DNA of 64,000 nt, from positions 13,018,184 to 13,082,183 of the forward strand of contig CM040746.1 of assembly GCA_022829145.1 (NCBI GenBank). Reading direction: 5' to 3'. Within the stretch, counting starts at the first letter, position 1; the number at the start of each line of letters is the position of its first letter. Of this stretch, positions 39,501 through 49,800 are shown one piece after another. The position numbers and the translations under genes are program-made. The stretch is from Albula goreensis. Lineage: Eukaryota > Chordata > Actinopteri > Albuliformes > Albulidae. The notes beneath the pieces were generated by a model. That model was not told the DNA's origin and did no database searches. It worked only from the letters and a program-made list of their open reading frames with translations.

Positions 39501-42500
39501 ACCTCCACCACCTTCACAATCTCCAGCAACAGCATCTGAGACACAAATACAGCAAGCCGTAACAGTCACAGATGTGATCACGGAAAGTAAAACTGTGACT
39601 GAGATAAGCACACAAGAAAAAAGTGTAAAAACAGAGATTCAAGCTGAATCAAAAGCATTGTCCTCGACAAAGGCTTCATCTGGAATTCCACTACCAAAGC
39701 CAGCTCACTTAGAATCACCTCGTCCACCGAGGAAGGTCTTCAACCCTCCAAAGAAACTGCCCTCCCCAGCCACTGAGTCACCACCTGCTAAACCCAAGCC
39801 CTATGCAAGGAAATTCAAAACACCACTAATGATGGCAGAGGAAAGGTACCGAAAGCAAAGAGAAGAGGAGGATAATTTAACAGAGGAAGTAAGCTCCACC
39901 TGCATCCCAGATAATGGAGAAGTGCAGGCAGTAGCCACTGAACAGGATGTTTCAGGAGGTGTGATCAAGGAACAATCAGAAAACAACATCAGCTCTGATG
40001 TAATTCAAGAAAAATCTGAAATAACAATGGCTGAGGCTAAAAAGGACACAGAATCACATATCTCATCCATCTCAAGTGGACTGTCAGTTAATCAGAAAGT
40101 TATCTCAAAATCCACCAACATGTCCTCAGCTAAACAGAATATTACCTTCAATAAGACTGTTGTCTCCAAGCAGCAGTCCTCATCTGTTACTTCTACCAAG
40201 TTTCAAGCGGTTTCTAGTAAAACAGAACATGGCCCAGAGACTGAGACTCCCAAACAGGAAATTATGCAAGACATTACAAATGTGCAAAGTCAAACTTTAG
40301 GTAGCCTTAAAACAGAAGAAACCAAGAAAGAGGAGACTTCAGAAGCTCCAGGACCAGTGAAGGTGCCCCCACAACCCACAAAAATCCCCAAAGTAACCCC
40401 TAAATTCAAAGTGAAAACGGTCAAAGTACCAAAATTCGAAAAAATTGAGAAGCAAGAGTTAAAGAAAGACACTAAAGTGGAACATCAGGTTGTGGAGGTG
40501 GGTCAAAAAGAGGAAATCAGTGCAGCTTCAGAGATTAACGATGCAAAAGTAGTTCAAGAAAGCACTGAAGCGATAGGGAGCATTCAGCAGAACACAGAAA
40601 CTCAAGTCAATGTGGAGGAACACAAGCTTATGGAAAATGTTGTAACTACAAAGGACAAGAAGCTGGAAAAAGTAACCCCAAAATTCAAAGTTAAAACAAT
40701 AAAGATGCCAAAATTTGAAAAAATTGAAAAGAAAGACAAAAAGGAGGAGGCCACTGTTTCAGAGACACACGATGTAAAAGTAGTTCAAGAAAGTAGTGAG
40801 GTAGTGGCCGACAGTGTTCAGACACACACAGAAACAGAAGTGAAGGTGGAAAAAGTGGAGGAGCACCAGCAGGTGCAAAATGTTGCTTCACAGAAGGACA
40901 GTAAAGTGGATGTCCAAATGAAAAAGCAAAAGCAGAAACCAAAGAAGGAGCCAGCAGCTATTAAAGCTGTCACTGACACAAAAGAGACAAAGCAACAAAG
41001 CTCTGTGAAGGTAGCTCAAGAGCAGGGAGAAGTAAAGGCTCTCCAGACGCAAAAGGCCCACCAAGAGAAGCACATTGAGATCCATGAGGAAGTAATCATC
41101 ACTGAAAGTAAAGTTCAGCAAAGCTTCCAGCAGCAAGGCACCATTCAAGTTCAGAAACAGACCAAGTCTTCGCTAAAGCAGAAAGAAGAATCCAGCAAAA
41201 AGGGAAAATCAAAGGGTGAATTCAAGCAAGTTCCTATCAAAGTGACAGGCAAAGTGGCACAAAAAGAAGTTGTCCAACCTTCAACAGAGAGTACAGAGGA
41301 TTCCCAAAAATGTGAGGTCATACATAATTTGCTATCGCACATTGAAAAGCTGCAGGGAAAATCTGGAAAAATGGACACCGAGAATGTGAAGACACTGCTT
41401 AGTGAAATCCCTGAATGGTTGATTACTCCAGACGAAAGGACTGATTTTGACAGAGCGGCAGTTGAGCGTAATGTGCAGAAGCTGACAGAGATCACAATAC
41501 ATGTTAAAAATCTTGCGCAGTCTAAGCTCTCATTCCTAAATGGAAACAGCACAATGGTGGAAAAGCATGAAACTGAACCAATCTCAGAAAAGACCAGCAC
41601 TAGTGGGACAATTCCAAAGACATCTAAAATAAGTGTTGGATCTGTTAAAACCAGCAAGAAAGTGGTGACAGAGAAAAAGACCTCACATGAGAGCAGAAAG
41701 CAGGAGGTTATGGAAGGGAAAACTGGTGGTCCCAGAGTGCCCTCTCCTATGATAAGAATGCGTTCACCATCACCAACCTTCATTACCATTGAATCTACAA
41801 GGAGAACTGATTCACCTCAGAGGGTGGCACCTTCACCTCCACCAATGCCCCCTACTCCTCCCCCTCGAAGGTCAGAAACACCCACATCACGGATGAGCAG
41901 AGCCACACCCTCTCCCACTTTTAACCGGGCAGAAAAGCTGGCCAAACTGAAGGACACCACAGCTAAACTCTCTCAGAGAGAATCCACACCTCCTCCACAA
42001 TGTCCTGTGGAGATTACAGATAAGAAAGCTGAAATTGTTGAATCACCTGCATCGTTCCATCGGCAGATAAAAATTGAGACCCATATCATGGAAATGCTGG
42101 AAACTTCAGAGTTGTCAGCAGAGAGTTTGTCGGTAAAGGACAAAAAAGACTTTTTTGAGGAGGCTCAGAAAGCAGAGGTGAACAAGACCTACGTTCGCAA
42201 GGACCCCATAAATATCCCCGAGCGTCTGGGGCCTGATGTGGAGGAGACAGAGAAGCCAGAGACAGAAAAAGAGGAGGTCCCGAGGGTTGACCTTTCGCAG
42301 CTCGTCAACAAATTCGAGTCACCTGAACAGAAAGTTTATGTCAGAAAAGAGCCCATTATTATAGAGCGGATGGGGTCTGAAATGGAAGAAACAGACACTC
42401 AGGAAGACAAAAAAGTCACTGAGGTGGAGGAAATGCCAACCTTTAGCATTAAGGCTCTGAAAAATGTCTTTGAGACAACTGAGAGTAGTTCCCAAGCTAA

Positions 42501-43014
42501 AGAGCACAAGAACAAACAGGAGGTACTGAAGCCAGAGCAGAGTGAAATCATGACAGATGGTTCAAAGCAGGAAAACTCCTCCGAGCAGGAGAACGGCTCT
42601 GCGCAGAGCTCTCCCCTGCCTGTTCTCCAAGAAGCCAAGAGGGAGGAATCAATTGACCCCACAGTGTTTTCTGAGAGTAAGTCTGTCAGTGAGCAGTTCT
42701 CGAGTGTTGATCAATTCGGCAACAAGATAAGTGGATCGCGGAGCAGTGCATCTGTCTCCAAACACGAGGAAAGCGTTGTGACCCGACGGGCCCCTCCCAC
42801 ATATGCAGACGTTGTCAGAGGGAAGGTCCCCGTTCTGGATATTTCTGCTGAGACTTCCCCTGAAGAGCTGCTACAAAACTTCCACAAGACTTGGACAGAC
42901 ACCCAGAATGTTTTCAAAAGCCTTGGTTACACTATCTCAGAAGAGAGGACGTCACAAGTCGTGTCACAGCAGGAGCAGACTGTCATGACCGGTAAACTGG
43001 GTTGTGCAGCATGA
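33514..43014 (+). CDS. xirp2: XIRP2 giant exon: Xin repeats, polyproline, conserved C-terminus
   Basis: A single intact open exon of 3166 codons ends at TGA 43012; the long protein would be about 3377 residues. Numbering in that product, in order: NLYELKRLYKHIHPDLRKNL; 28 canonical Xin repeats (about 352-1358), consensus GDVKTA-WLFETQPLD; about 17 decayed repeats (about 1398-1856); polyproline runs (about 2061-2170); two KVTPKFKVKT copies 93 residues apart (2504, 2597); a helical segment with SEIPEWLITPDE (about 2811-2891); two YVRK-P-I-ERxG motifs (about 3104, 3153); and PPTYADVVRG near the end. Xin repeats bind and stabilise actin filaments at Z-disc edges, costameres and intercalated discs. 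The polyproline probably binds EVH1 or SH3 proteins such as Mena/VASP. Identity to XIRP2 rather than XIRP1 rests on repeat number, near-identical repeat order and the downstream LIM exons. Antisense and other-frame openings inside are shadows. Confidence 0.97.
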   Translation: MDIDYNQFQWAPVTNVSSKVSTQKTKEVSSVTKTVEEVASSSASASATMYESMESLPPPPPELLQAPSEHSEGFSPEPPEPAPTSKQSIKKEQYSKQRNLYELKRLYKHIHPDLRKNLEQDFFSDVTEIERNHLDGQEEVTGDVQQARSVFENTGSSPSKCMSPEREYLEWDEILKGEVQSMRWMFENKPLDSIKDESPDEDNVNNIAQQEIIAGSDVKYTTWMFETQPMDALGTETPDSVEQKGKGPELARGDVRTATWLFETQPLDALNKIYQEEGQTTEVVITNDITKGDVKTARYLFETQHLDSLGRSENIDESNFLQLKSELEEIKGEVKTTTQMFETQPMCVIRGDSGEMLEITTVRREETEKGDVRTSRWLFETQPLDTINRDTTQVKVVCGVSMEGNCQDNVKKGRWLFETKTLDSIKDEEWEGSLLQKEEIIGADVRKQCWMFETQPMDTLKDDSNARPVSAEEIVGGDVRAARHLFETVPMEALKELPEVGKLKKVIASEEEKGDVRHQKWVFESRPLEQIREEKKELMRTVQLEELDKGDVSNCKEIFETMDLSRCGETQKIQVEGVTSGSVKSNKVLFESTPLYAMQDSSGQYHEVKTVRREEIVKGDVRSCKWMFETRPIDQFDESITNFQLIKGISKQEVEAGDVKTAKWLFETQPLDSIKYFSNVEDVESETTEKKVEIVKGDVKTCQWLFETQQMDTLYEKEKIENETEEVVKGDVKTCTWLFETQNLDSIRDESETVIKTRTVQQEDVQSKDVRMARFLFETENLENITGEDDISFKKVTQIDVQSGDVSKMKYIFENQSTDIMTSTSEETMQKLKTMQAEDIQRGNVVNCKWMFENQPIDAICENSEENKNIRTVLDVQGGNVDKGRFIFETTSLDKIKDEYSEETQLQKIMREEVEKGDVKNYTMMFETKPLYAIRDKEGHYHEVTTVTKEEIMRGDVVGARWLFETKPLDSLKETDEVYLIKAVTEEDIQKGDVSSARWKFETQPLDEIAEDEKVSIRTVSDIQGGDVKTNKQRFESEEMSQRLVRTVSVSEIHKGDVKSATWMFETHTIDKIHGENSEYDEMETVQKEEVLRGDVKQSVWLFEKQPFHTINKTEETDVVVTREEIPNADVKTTKWLFESTPFHDFNEKTIEKTEIIGKSIRETLDELYSNKMVESKGVLIEADEIGDVRMAKFKLMNQEAPEIQREEILKGDLKNIMMNLLNKQETTEKHVIIDEEEKGNVNTTVKQLFSQEVQNSAEKEEIIRGDIQEAINNLCKEEGSVKRGILLQEDEKGDVRMTIYSLLNRKDETAVDKEDVIKGNVKNTLHTLMNSQDGAKLMKIKVSDTEKGNVNFYSTCIESGALDCLKNLQVEPDEIVTEEEEKEKIIGGDIKATKLILRNNKLQIERTVAEDDIVPGDVNNTVKVFMTEPVVSLENVQKEDIVRGNLRATLDSLTQAVNQSMVVEKEEVVKGDISTTLRSLEEAQNQPKEVEKPEIVPGDIKGALESLEKSATTKVEIVIEDLVPGDIKGTLKSLEEAKRLARSFEKEEIVKGDIQTAMQSLKEASNEKKVYQQQVSVQGDVKGTIQLLLEPPSPSMQRRPSTEGDVKMSIQSLYNDQEKTQIEKEEVIKGDVQGTIKSLLQAKEQRSAKTTVNDFRKAKASVKAPLHSQQEIHECSVETNAESEVVKPVPAVKNLSESTESQRTIQKHTATKSVKSKSLAQEGHSLTTQTTAINMALSPPQTNVKERPAKQKVPSPAPVVIKKNNESNLVTENTASSEENVTSSLSQSSTNAQHTKQTQIVNQEQTTVIEQKTITKKHDVKTLKTQFRNLNVSQKGLIKTSKKTTKPEIHFPPPPTSPPPSSESEFPLPPPPPSEAESDRQTFPTPPPPDMRQDSDLPPPPPPPVEALSPEPDHFPPPPPPPPPSLAGQDCLPPPPSQQELDSMPSHTPPPPLPAAAKKMTVKTVKAPALYKVPKLGPSRPIKQEKEMAQKKQISPPPPSQSPATASETQIQQAVTVTDVITESKTVTEISTQEKSVKTEIQAESKALSSTKASSGIPLPKPAHLESPRPPRKVFNPPKKLPSPATESPPAKPKPYARKFKTPLMMAEERYRKQREEEDNLTEEVSSTCIPDNGEVQAVATEQDVSGGVIKEQSENNISSDVIQEKSEITMAEAKKDTESHISSISSGLSVNQKVISKSTNMSSAKQNITFNKTVVSKQQSSSVTSTKFQAVSSKTEHGPETETPKQEIMQDITNVQSQTLGSLKTEETKKEETSEAPGPVKVPPQPTKIPKVTPKFKVKTVKVPKFEKIEKQELKKDTKVEHQVVEVGQKEEISAASEINDAKVVQESTEAIGSIQQNTETQVNVEEHKLMENVVTTKDKKLEKVTPKFKVKTIKMPKFEKIEKKDKKEEATVSETHDVKVVQESSEVVADSVQTHTETEVKVEKVEEHQQVQNVASQKDSKVDVQMKKQKQKPKKEPAAIKAVTDTKETKQQSSVKVAQEQGEVKALQTQKAHQEKHIEIHEEVIITESKVQQSFQQQGTIQVQKQTKSSLKQKEESSKKGKSKGEFKQVPIKVTGKVAQKEVVQPSTESTEDSQKCEVIHNLLSHIEKLQGKSGKMDTENVKTLLSEIPEWLITPDERTDFDRAAVERNVQKLTEITIHVKNLAQSKLSFLNGNSTMVEKHETEPISEKTSTSGTIPKTSKISVGSVKTSKKVVTEKKTSHESRKQEVMEGKTGGPRVPSPMIRMRSPSPTFITIESTRRTDSPQRVAPSPPPMPPTPPPRRSETPTSRMSRATPSPTFNRAEKLAKLKDTTAKLSQRESTPPPQCPVEITDKKAEIVESPASFHRQIKIETHIMEMLETSELSAESLSVKDKKDFFEEAQKAEVNKTYVRKDPINIPERLGPDVEETEKPETEKEEVPRVDLSQLVNKFESPEQKVYVRKEPIIIERMGSEMEETDTQEDKKVTEVEEMPTFSIKALKNVFETTESSSQAKEHKNKQEVLKPEQSEIMTDGSKQENSSEQENGSAQSSPLPVLQEAKREESIDPTVFSESKSVSEQFSSVDQFGNKISGSRSSASVSKHEESVVTRRAPPTYADVVRGKVPVLDISAETSPEELLQNFHKTWTDTQNVFKSLGYTISEERTSQVVSQQEQTVMTGKLGCAA
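33931..36951 (+). repeat. Canonical Xin repeat array (28 units)
   Basis: I count 28 units by hand, from TGDVQQARSVFEN through NADVKTTKWLFEST. Each has an acidic/Gly-Asp-Val start, an aromatic (mostly Trp) and the Phe-Glu pair. Several depart from consensus: unit 8 has DNVKKGRW, unit 12 KGDVSNCKEIFE and unit 25 GGDVKTNKQRFE, lacking Trp. The spacing of about 30-40 residues and the unit order follow mammalian XIRP2 closely. Confidence 0.93.
37069..38448 (+). repeat. Second array of decayed Xin-like repeats (about 17 units)
   Basis: Directly after the canonical array are about 17 units that keep the GD(V/I/L) or GNV start and the basic/Thr positions but lose the Trp and Phe-Glu core. Examples are KGDLKNIMMNLLNKQE, RGDIQEAINNLCKEE, PGDIKGTLKSLEEAK and KGDVQGTIKSLLQAK. 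Late units converge on a GD-K-T--SL-EA pattern. Actin binding by these is uncertain because the residues normally conserved are gone. Confidence 0.8.
39058..39396 (+). other. Polyproline segment of XIRP2
   Basis: Several runs of four to nine prolines are separated by acidic spacers (FPLPPPPPSEAES; DLPPPPPPPVEAL). The acidic/aromatic-FPPPP-like flanks resemble EVH1 ligands, and the runs could also bind profilin or SH3 domains. Mammalian XIRP2 has proline-rich segments too. Confidence 0.85.
40390..40911 (+). repeat. 93-codon internal duplication in XIRP2
   Basis: Copy 1 starts with KVTPKFKVKTVKVPKFEKIE at 40390; copy 2 starts with KVTPKFKVKTIKMPKFEKIE at 40669, exactly 279 nt later. Both continue through matching KVVQES-E, Q--TET-V-VE and -NV---KD-K blocks. 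Copy 2 is about 81 codons, with small in-frame length differences. Confidence 0.9.
42992..42997 (+). promoter_or_regulatory. Possible splice donor inside the end of the giant exon
   Basis: CATGACCG followed by GTAAAC lies 20 bp before the TGA. If used, the exon ends at 42991 in phase 1 and joins 44008 in a frame different from the LIM frame. The motif is moderate (GTAA kept, +5 not G). Confidence 0.45.
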
Positions 43015-43497
43015 AGAATTTAATCCGTAATAACGGTGTGTTTTTGTTGTTTTGTTTTAAAACATACTTATGCAATGTAACACTAATGTACTGTCCTTCT
43101 GTTCCTCTGCATGTTCCAATAGCAGATTTTCAGTCCCCTGCTTGGTCTTTTCCACCCGATAGATTCTGTAGCCTTGTAATCTGTAAACTTAATGGGGGCT
43201 GACAATCTGTTCAGCATCTGTGTGTGTGATTTGAAGAAACAGTCTTGTGATGTCCTGTCTTCAGGGTGCTGTTATGGTAGCCTCATATGAAACATTTTCT
43301 TTCCAAGTGTAATTGTATTCAGCTTATTATTAGTCATACAAAAATGTAAGATTATTTTTTTTCAAAATTTTTATTAACCTGTGTGACAGGATGGCATCTT
43401 GGTTTGTGCTCTCTCACTTGTGATATGTCAGGTGTTAAGAATGCTTCAAAGGAGTATGAGATTAGATTTGCTTACTGTCTCACTGAATTAATTCAGA

Positions 43498-43503
43498 AAT
43501 AAA
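43498..43503 (+). terminator. Poly(A) signal AATAAA (long form)
   Basis: An AATAAA hexamer lies 484 bp after the giant-exon stop, in AT-rich 3' UTR-like DNA. It would let the giant exon be a terminal exon. Confidence 0.55.
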
Positions 43504-43600
43504 GCATGTCTATGTGTCAGTGTGAGAATATGAAATAAGGTCAAATATCTCTGTATTCGATATCCACTCATCGTTGCCATATATGTATTTCTTAACAATT

Positions 43601-43606
43601 AATAAA
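43601..43606 (+). terminator. Second poly(A) signal AATAAA (long form)
   Basis: A second AATAAA (AATTAATAAAAAGG) lies about 100 bp after the first. Either could be used. Confidence 0.45.
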
Positions 43607-44007
43607 AAGGCAACAAAATATAAAAAATGCATTTAACTGATCCTGGCTTGTGTAACAAATTGCTGTGCTAAATTGCTGTGCTATTTTACACAATTTCCTG
43701 GAATCCCCCAGTGCTTCAGTATATTCAGTTTATTGTAGTTTATTTTACAAGATAAATTATAGAAAGACTGGTGACTTGTTTCTCCATTTATTGTTCAGAA
43801 AATGAAGCCCAATGTATCCATTTTGACTTGATTGCTGCCATCTTCATGTCTGCACTAATAATTTGGACATGTCTGCACTAATAATTTGATTCAATATGTG
43901 CCATATTATAAAAAAATACAGAACAGATATTTCTGTGCAGTGATGATAATTTGGAAACTGTTTTAAATTCACAATGGTAATATTCAAATATTTTTCACTT
44001 TTTCCAG

Positions 44008-44141
44008 AAAATTCAAGTTCAGGAGTCGGACCTCTGCCAGGTGTGTCGAAAGAGGGTCTACCCGATGGAGTCCCTGATAGCAGACAAACAAAACTTCCAT
44101 AAATCCTGTTTCCGCTGTGAGCACTGCAGCAGTAAACTAAG
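44008..44141 (+). CDS. xirp2: XIRP2 LIM exon (short isoform)
   Basis: This 134-nt exon lies between TTTTTCCAG and GTAATC. Read in phase 0 it encodes [19 protein letters not shown] and on through [15 protein letters not shown]. These hold the first zinc module of a LIM domain (C-x2-C-x17-H-x2-C) and the start of the second (C-x2-C). It joins exon 6 (phase 0) when the giant exon is skipped, giving the EPLIN-like short XIRP2 described in mammals and needed for hair-cell stereocilia. In the frame reached from the candidate donor at 42992, the same DNA stays open for about 31 codons and stops at TAA 44100-44102. Confidence 0.93.
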
Positions 44142-46058
<1,917 letters not shown>

Positions 46059-46530
46059 ATCCTTTGGCTTTTGCTGGATGGAAAGCTCCTACTGCAATGT
46101 ATATGTTCAGACAAATCAATTTTGTATGTTTGTCACTTTCTTATCATTTATCTTTAAGTCCATGGAGAGATGATTTGAATATATTAAAATGTATGCTTAT
46201 AATATTATACCTTTTTTGTACTACCTTAAAATATCATATTCTGTCCAAGCTACCCATTGCTAAATATTTACATTTTTAAATATGCCTTTTGCAAGCACCT
46301 GGTGTGCAGATTAGAAAAAAATGATAAAGGCAGTTCTTGATGTTCAGTGTAATACATAAATGCATCAAATCATATTTATCAAGTTTGTTTTGGTATATTT
46401 TGCATTTTTTAGGTTAGTGCAACTTGCTTTGTTTGAAATCCTGATGGCTTTAAATTCAGGCTGGTTTACCAAAAAAAGATTTCTATTTTAATGCGTATCC
46501 ATAGTATCAATAAAAACACATGAAAACATT
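46059..46530 (+). other. 3' UTR of the short XIRP2 form
   Basis: AT-rich noncoding DNA following the TGA at 46056, closed by the poly(A) signal at 46509. I see no other feature. Confidence 0.75.
46509..46514 (+). terminator. Poly(A) signal AATAAA (short form)
   Basis: AATAAA (TATCAATAAAAACAC) lies about 450 bp after the last exon's stop, the expected end of the LIM-containing transcript. Confidence 0.65.
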
Positions 46531-46580
46531 TGAAGTCTCAGGAGTATATTTGTCTCATCTTCAAAATTATTTCAGAAGCA

Positions 46581-46859
46581 CTTGTGGGAATTTAGAAAGG
46601 GTTTAGTTTAACTTGCTTTACTGGTGAGAATTCAGAAAAGGTTTACTTTTACATTTGTTTAACTGTCGGGAATGTAGAAATGACTTTGTTTTACATTCTT
46701 TTAACTGGCAGGAATGCAGAAAGGGTTTAGTTTTACATTGGTTTAACTGGCAGGAATGCAGAAAGGGTTTAGTTTTACATTGGTTTAACTGGCAGGAATG
46801 CAGAAAAGGTTTAGTTTTACATTGGTTTAACTGGCAGGAATGCAGAAAGGGTTTAGTTT
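46581..46859. repeat. 42-bp minisatellite, 6.6 copies
   Basis: Units begin at 46581, 46623, 46665, 46707, 46749, 46791 and 46833 (partial). The pattern is GGCAGGAATGCAGAAAGGGT then TTAGTTTTACATTGGTTTAACT. The first three are diverged and the last four nearly identical, so the array has homogenised from its right side. The 42-nt period keeps an open frame, which makes a false repeat protein. Confidence 0.95.
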
Positions 46860-49800
46860 GTGACTATGTGAAAAAGTATGTTTTGATCAATGGGCTTCAT
46901 GGCTGGGGCAGGCCCGGTGGGACGGTTCCGGTGAGTGCTTTATTGATTTCCACCGAGACAACCTGAGTGTGATAAGGATCACAGATAGTGCCATTTGTAT
47001 TGTCTTTTACCAGACTGCAGTTTTCTTATTTCTGCTGCCCAATTGCCTTCAGGTGAATGCACTTTTTCAAATAAGTCTGAAAAAGGTTGCTGTCACTATT
47101 GAGTGAAAAAGTGAAAAAATTGCAAAATACAAGATGCTTATTGAGTCAAATCAGAGATCATGTTTACCTAACAGAACAGCATTATAATTGTACTTTCAAA
47201 TTACTCTTTGTTGGAAGGAGATGGGTTCTGGGCTGTGTAATAGCACATTCACAACAAACTAAAAGACAGAGCTGACGTTCCTTTAAAAATCAATAACATT
47301 TGGCTCTTCTAGAATGAGATCCCATGGCTTGCTACAATTTATTACAAAGTATTGAAACTGAAATTGTTTCTGGGATAAGAAGTATGTACAGACGAGACAA
47401 TATGGAATGAGGCCGGGAGGTAGTGGAGGTTATAGTGGGAGGGTTTACAACTTCCAAGAACAGGTAAAAGTGATTATAATGGTCTGTGGTAATGTTTTGT
47501 AATTCCCTCTCTTTGGTTAGGATCATTAAAAGTAAATTGTCAGCCAACTCCATAAGAATGAGTTATCTGAATCTATGAGTGATCAGGGAGGGAGTTACCA
47601 AGGGGGTGTTGGGGCACTGTGCCATTAAAACAAATAATACATCTGAGGGCTAATGTCTCTAGTGGCTATCATTTACAATTATATTTCTATGCTACTGAGT
47701 TTAACTGCCACAATTTAAAACTCCCAAAAGTGTACACATTAATTTATCCTGCAGAATAAATTTATAATATTTGTCCTTCGGATTTTAATTTGGTAAATGG
47801 GCTGGTTTCTTTCGAATACAATCAGAAGTGATGATTTGCTGGCACACATTTAAAGTATGATGAAAAACTATTTGTCTTGCTTAAAAACATATTATCTTGC
47901 ATATTTCGAAACTGAATGTCAAACATAAAATTAGGTAAATGGGAAACTAAAAGAAAAAAGAACACAAAACTCACAAAAATGTGTGTTTAACTACATCACT
48001 TACGTTTTATATATATTTTTTACTGAACCCAGAACAGGATGTGCATTTAAACAATTAGTGCCATGATCAAAAGTGATATCATGTTAGGGTAACAAATCAA
48101 GGTTCCCGACCACTGCAGCCATCTGCTATCTCGTATACAACATAGTAAACAGAATATGATCCCACATTAATGACAGGTTACAATGTATGGTCTTTTTTAA
48201 GTTCATTATTGTGCATTTTATAATCCAGGAACATAGATGTATCTGTCATGATATAATTGAAATGGGATGAACTAGGTATGGGTCTTAGTATCATACTAAT
48301 GTTAATGTTATCTTTTCCTCAGAATGTGAAATTGTTTTGCTGTAGCGCATTTAAAAGCATGGAGGGCTCCCTATGTTAATTCGCTTTATTTTCACCACTC
48401 GTGACATTAAAGATTGCAGCTCTGTTGTTGTTGTCTGATGTCAGAATCTCCTGCTGATGTCTCAGCTGGTTGTAGGTTAACCTAATTAAAACTCATTAAA
48501 AAGAAAGGGCAAACAAACAAAAAATGGAGATGTGTGGATGCCAAAGCATTTTTTCTTTCCTGTCCTGCTTTCTCAAATACATATATTTTAACATTTTGGT
48601 AATTCAAAACACAGGTGCACCACAACTGTTGGAATATGAAGTGTTGTTCTACTTTTATCCCCTTTCTGGGGCCATATTAATATTTTAACAAAGCCAATAC
48701 AGCACTGAGGCACTGTCAGACCAAAGAAGGACTTGAAAAGAACAAGCCACATTTAGCATGCATACTTGATGACGTTAAAGGTACTGCACCTGAGATGCAC
48801 TGTCGAACTCTGCACAGTTTTTTTTGGGATCAGTACAAGGAAACTGGAGAGTGTAAACAGAGAGGAAACAGGACATTAGAGTGGAAACCCAGATCAGAAC
48901 CAGGATCAGAATCTTTCAGGCACAGTGGTTTGTTGTTACACAAGGTCAAAAAATTAAACAGTAAAATAAAATAGACATAGCTATTGAAACAGCTGCAGAT
49001 GACCATCCAAGTGAAACTACTTGGTTTTCAGCACAGCCTGATAAAACAAAACTGAGGTTCAATGAATTGCATATTTATTGATCAGTTAGGACCAGTGTTC
49101 TGCAAAACTATTCATGCAAGCACTGAAATGTGAGTGATATCATTGAGCACATGCCTACTGCAGCAGTAAAGCTGTTACTGTATGTCCATTCATTCAGTCA
49201 TGGCTTCTGTGTCTTTTTGAACTTATTAGTATGATTTCATATAAAACAGGGTTTTGATTACTGTACGCTTTCATAAGAGTTGAATGTAAGCCTGTTTTGG
49301 TCATTTACTAAGGCTTGTAGAAATTCCTGGCTTATATAGTAACCAGTAGATCTATTTGCATCCTCAGAGTACAATGAGGGAACTGTAATCTTTTGGCATG
49401 TCTCTTGTTAAACAACAGTCCCATTGCAGTGCTTTAATCATGCCAGTTACTTATCTAATGAAATGAAGCTTCTCAGCATATGGATTGAGTTTGAAAAAAG
49501 TCTGCTGACACTTGATCACTTACAGGTCTATTCAAAAGTCAAGACAGACAATGTACCCACTTAAAAGTGAGAAGAAAAAAATATTGTGTACTTGCTCCAG
49601 GTCAGAATGCTTATGAAAAAAATTATGAGCAGGCAAAAAAGCTTATTTTATTGTCTCAGCAGATCAGGGTTACAGTATGCACTGAGATTTCTGAAAACTT
49701 CCCTAAAAGTTTTTAGTAATAAGGAGTTTATAACCTTTCTTGCTAGGCTGTCCTTGCAAAACAGGTTTTCAAGCTCAAGGATATTGCATGGATTAAAAAA

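Larger units (their letters stand above)
43015..44007 (+). other. 3' UTR of long XIRP2 form, and intron before the LIM exon
   Basis: After the TGA at 43012 comes AT-rich noncoding DNA. It has poly(A) signals, so it can serve as the long transcript's 3' UTR. It is also intronic for transcripts reaching the LIM exon, ending at ATTTTTCACTTTTTCCAG (44007). A 23-bp perfect-looking tandem duplication (CATGTCTGCACTAATAATTT plus three bases) lies at 43845-43890. Confidence 0.75.

Noticed and set aside
41151-41789. 212-codon open frame on the minus strand inside the giant XIRP2 exon
   Set aside because: It is the complement of strongly biased, conserved coding sequence and has no motif. Several shorter antisense openings in the exon (for example 37006-37512) have the same origin.
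33514-43014. Calling the gene XIRP1
   Set aside because: XIRP1 has fewer Xin repeats and no LIM exons. The 28-repeat order and the LIM/EQIKRNRYY tail are XIRP2 traits.
46655-46966. 103-codon frame with a repeated FNWQECRKGLVLHW unit
   Set aside because: The 42-bp minisatellite has a period divisible by three, so it stays open by arithmetic. It lies outside the transcript and has no homologue I know.
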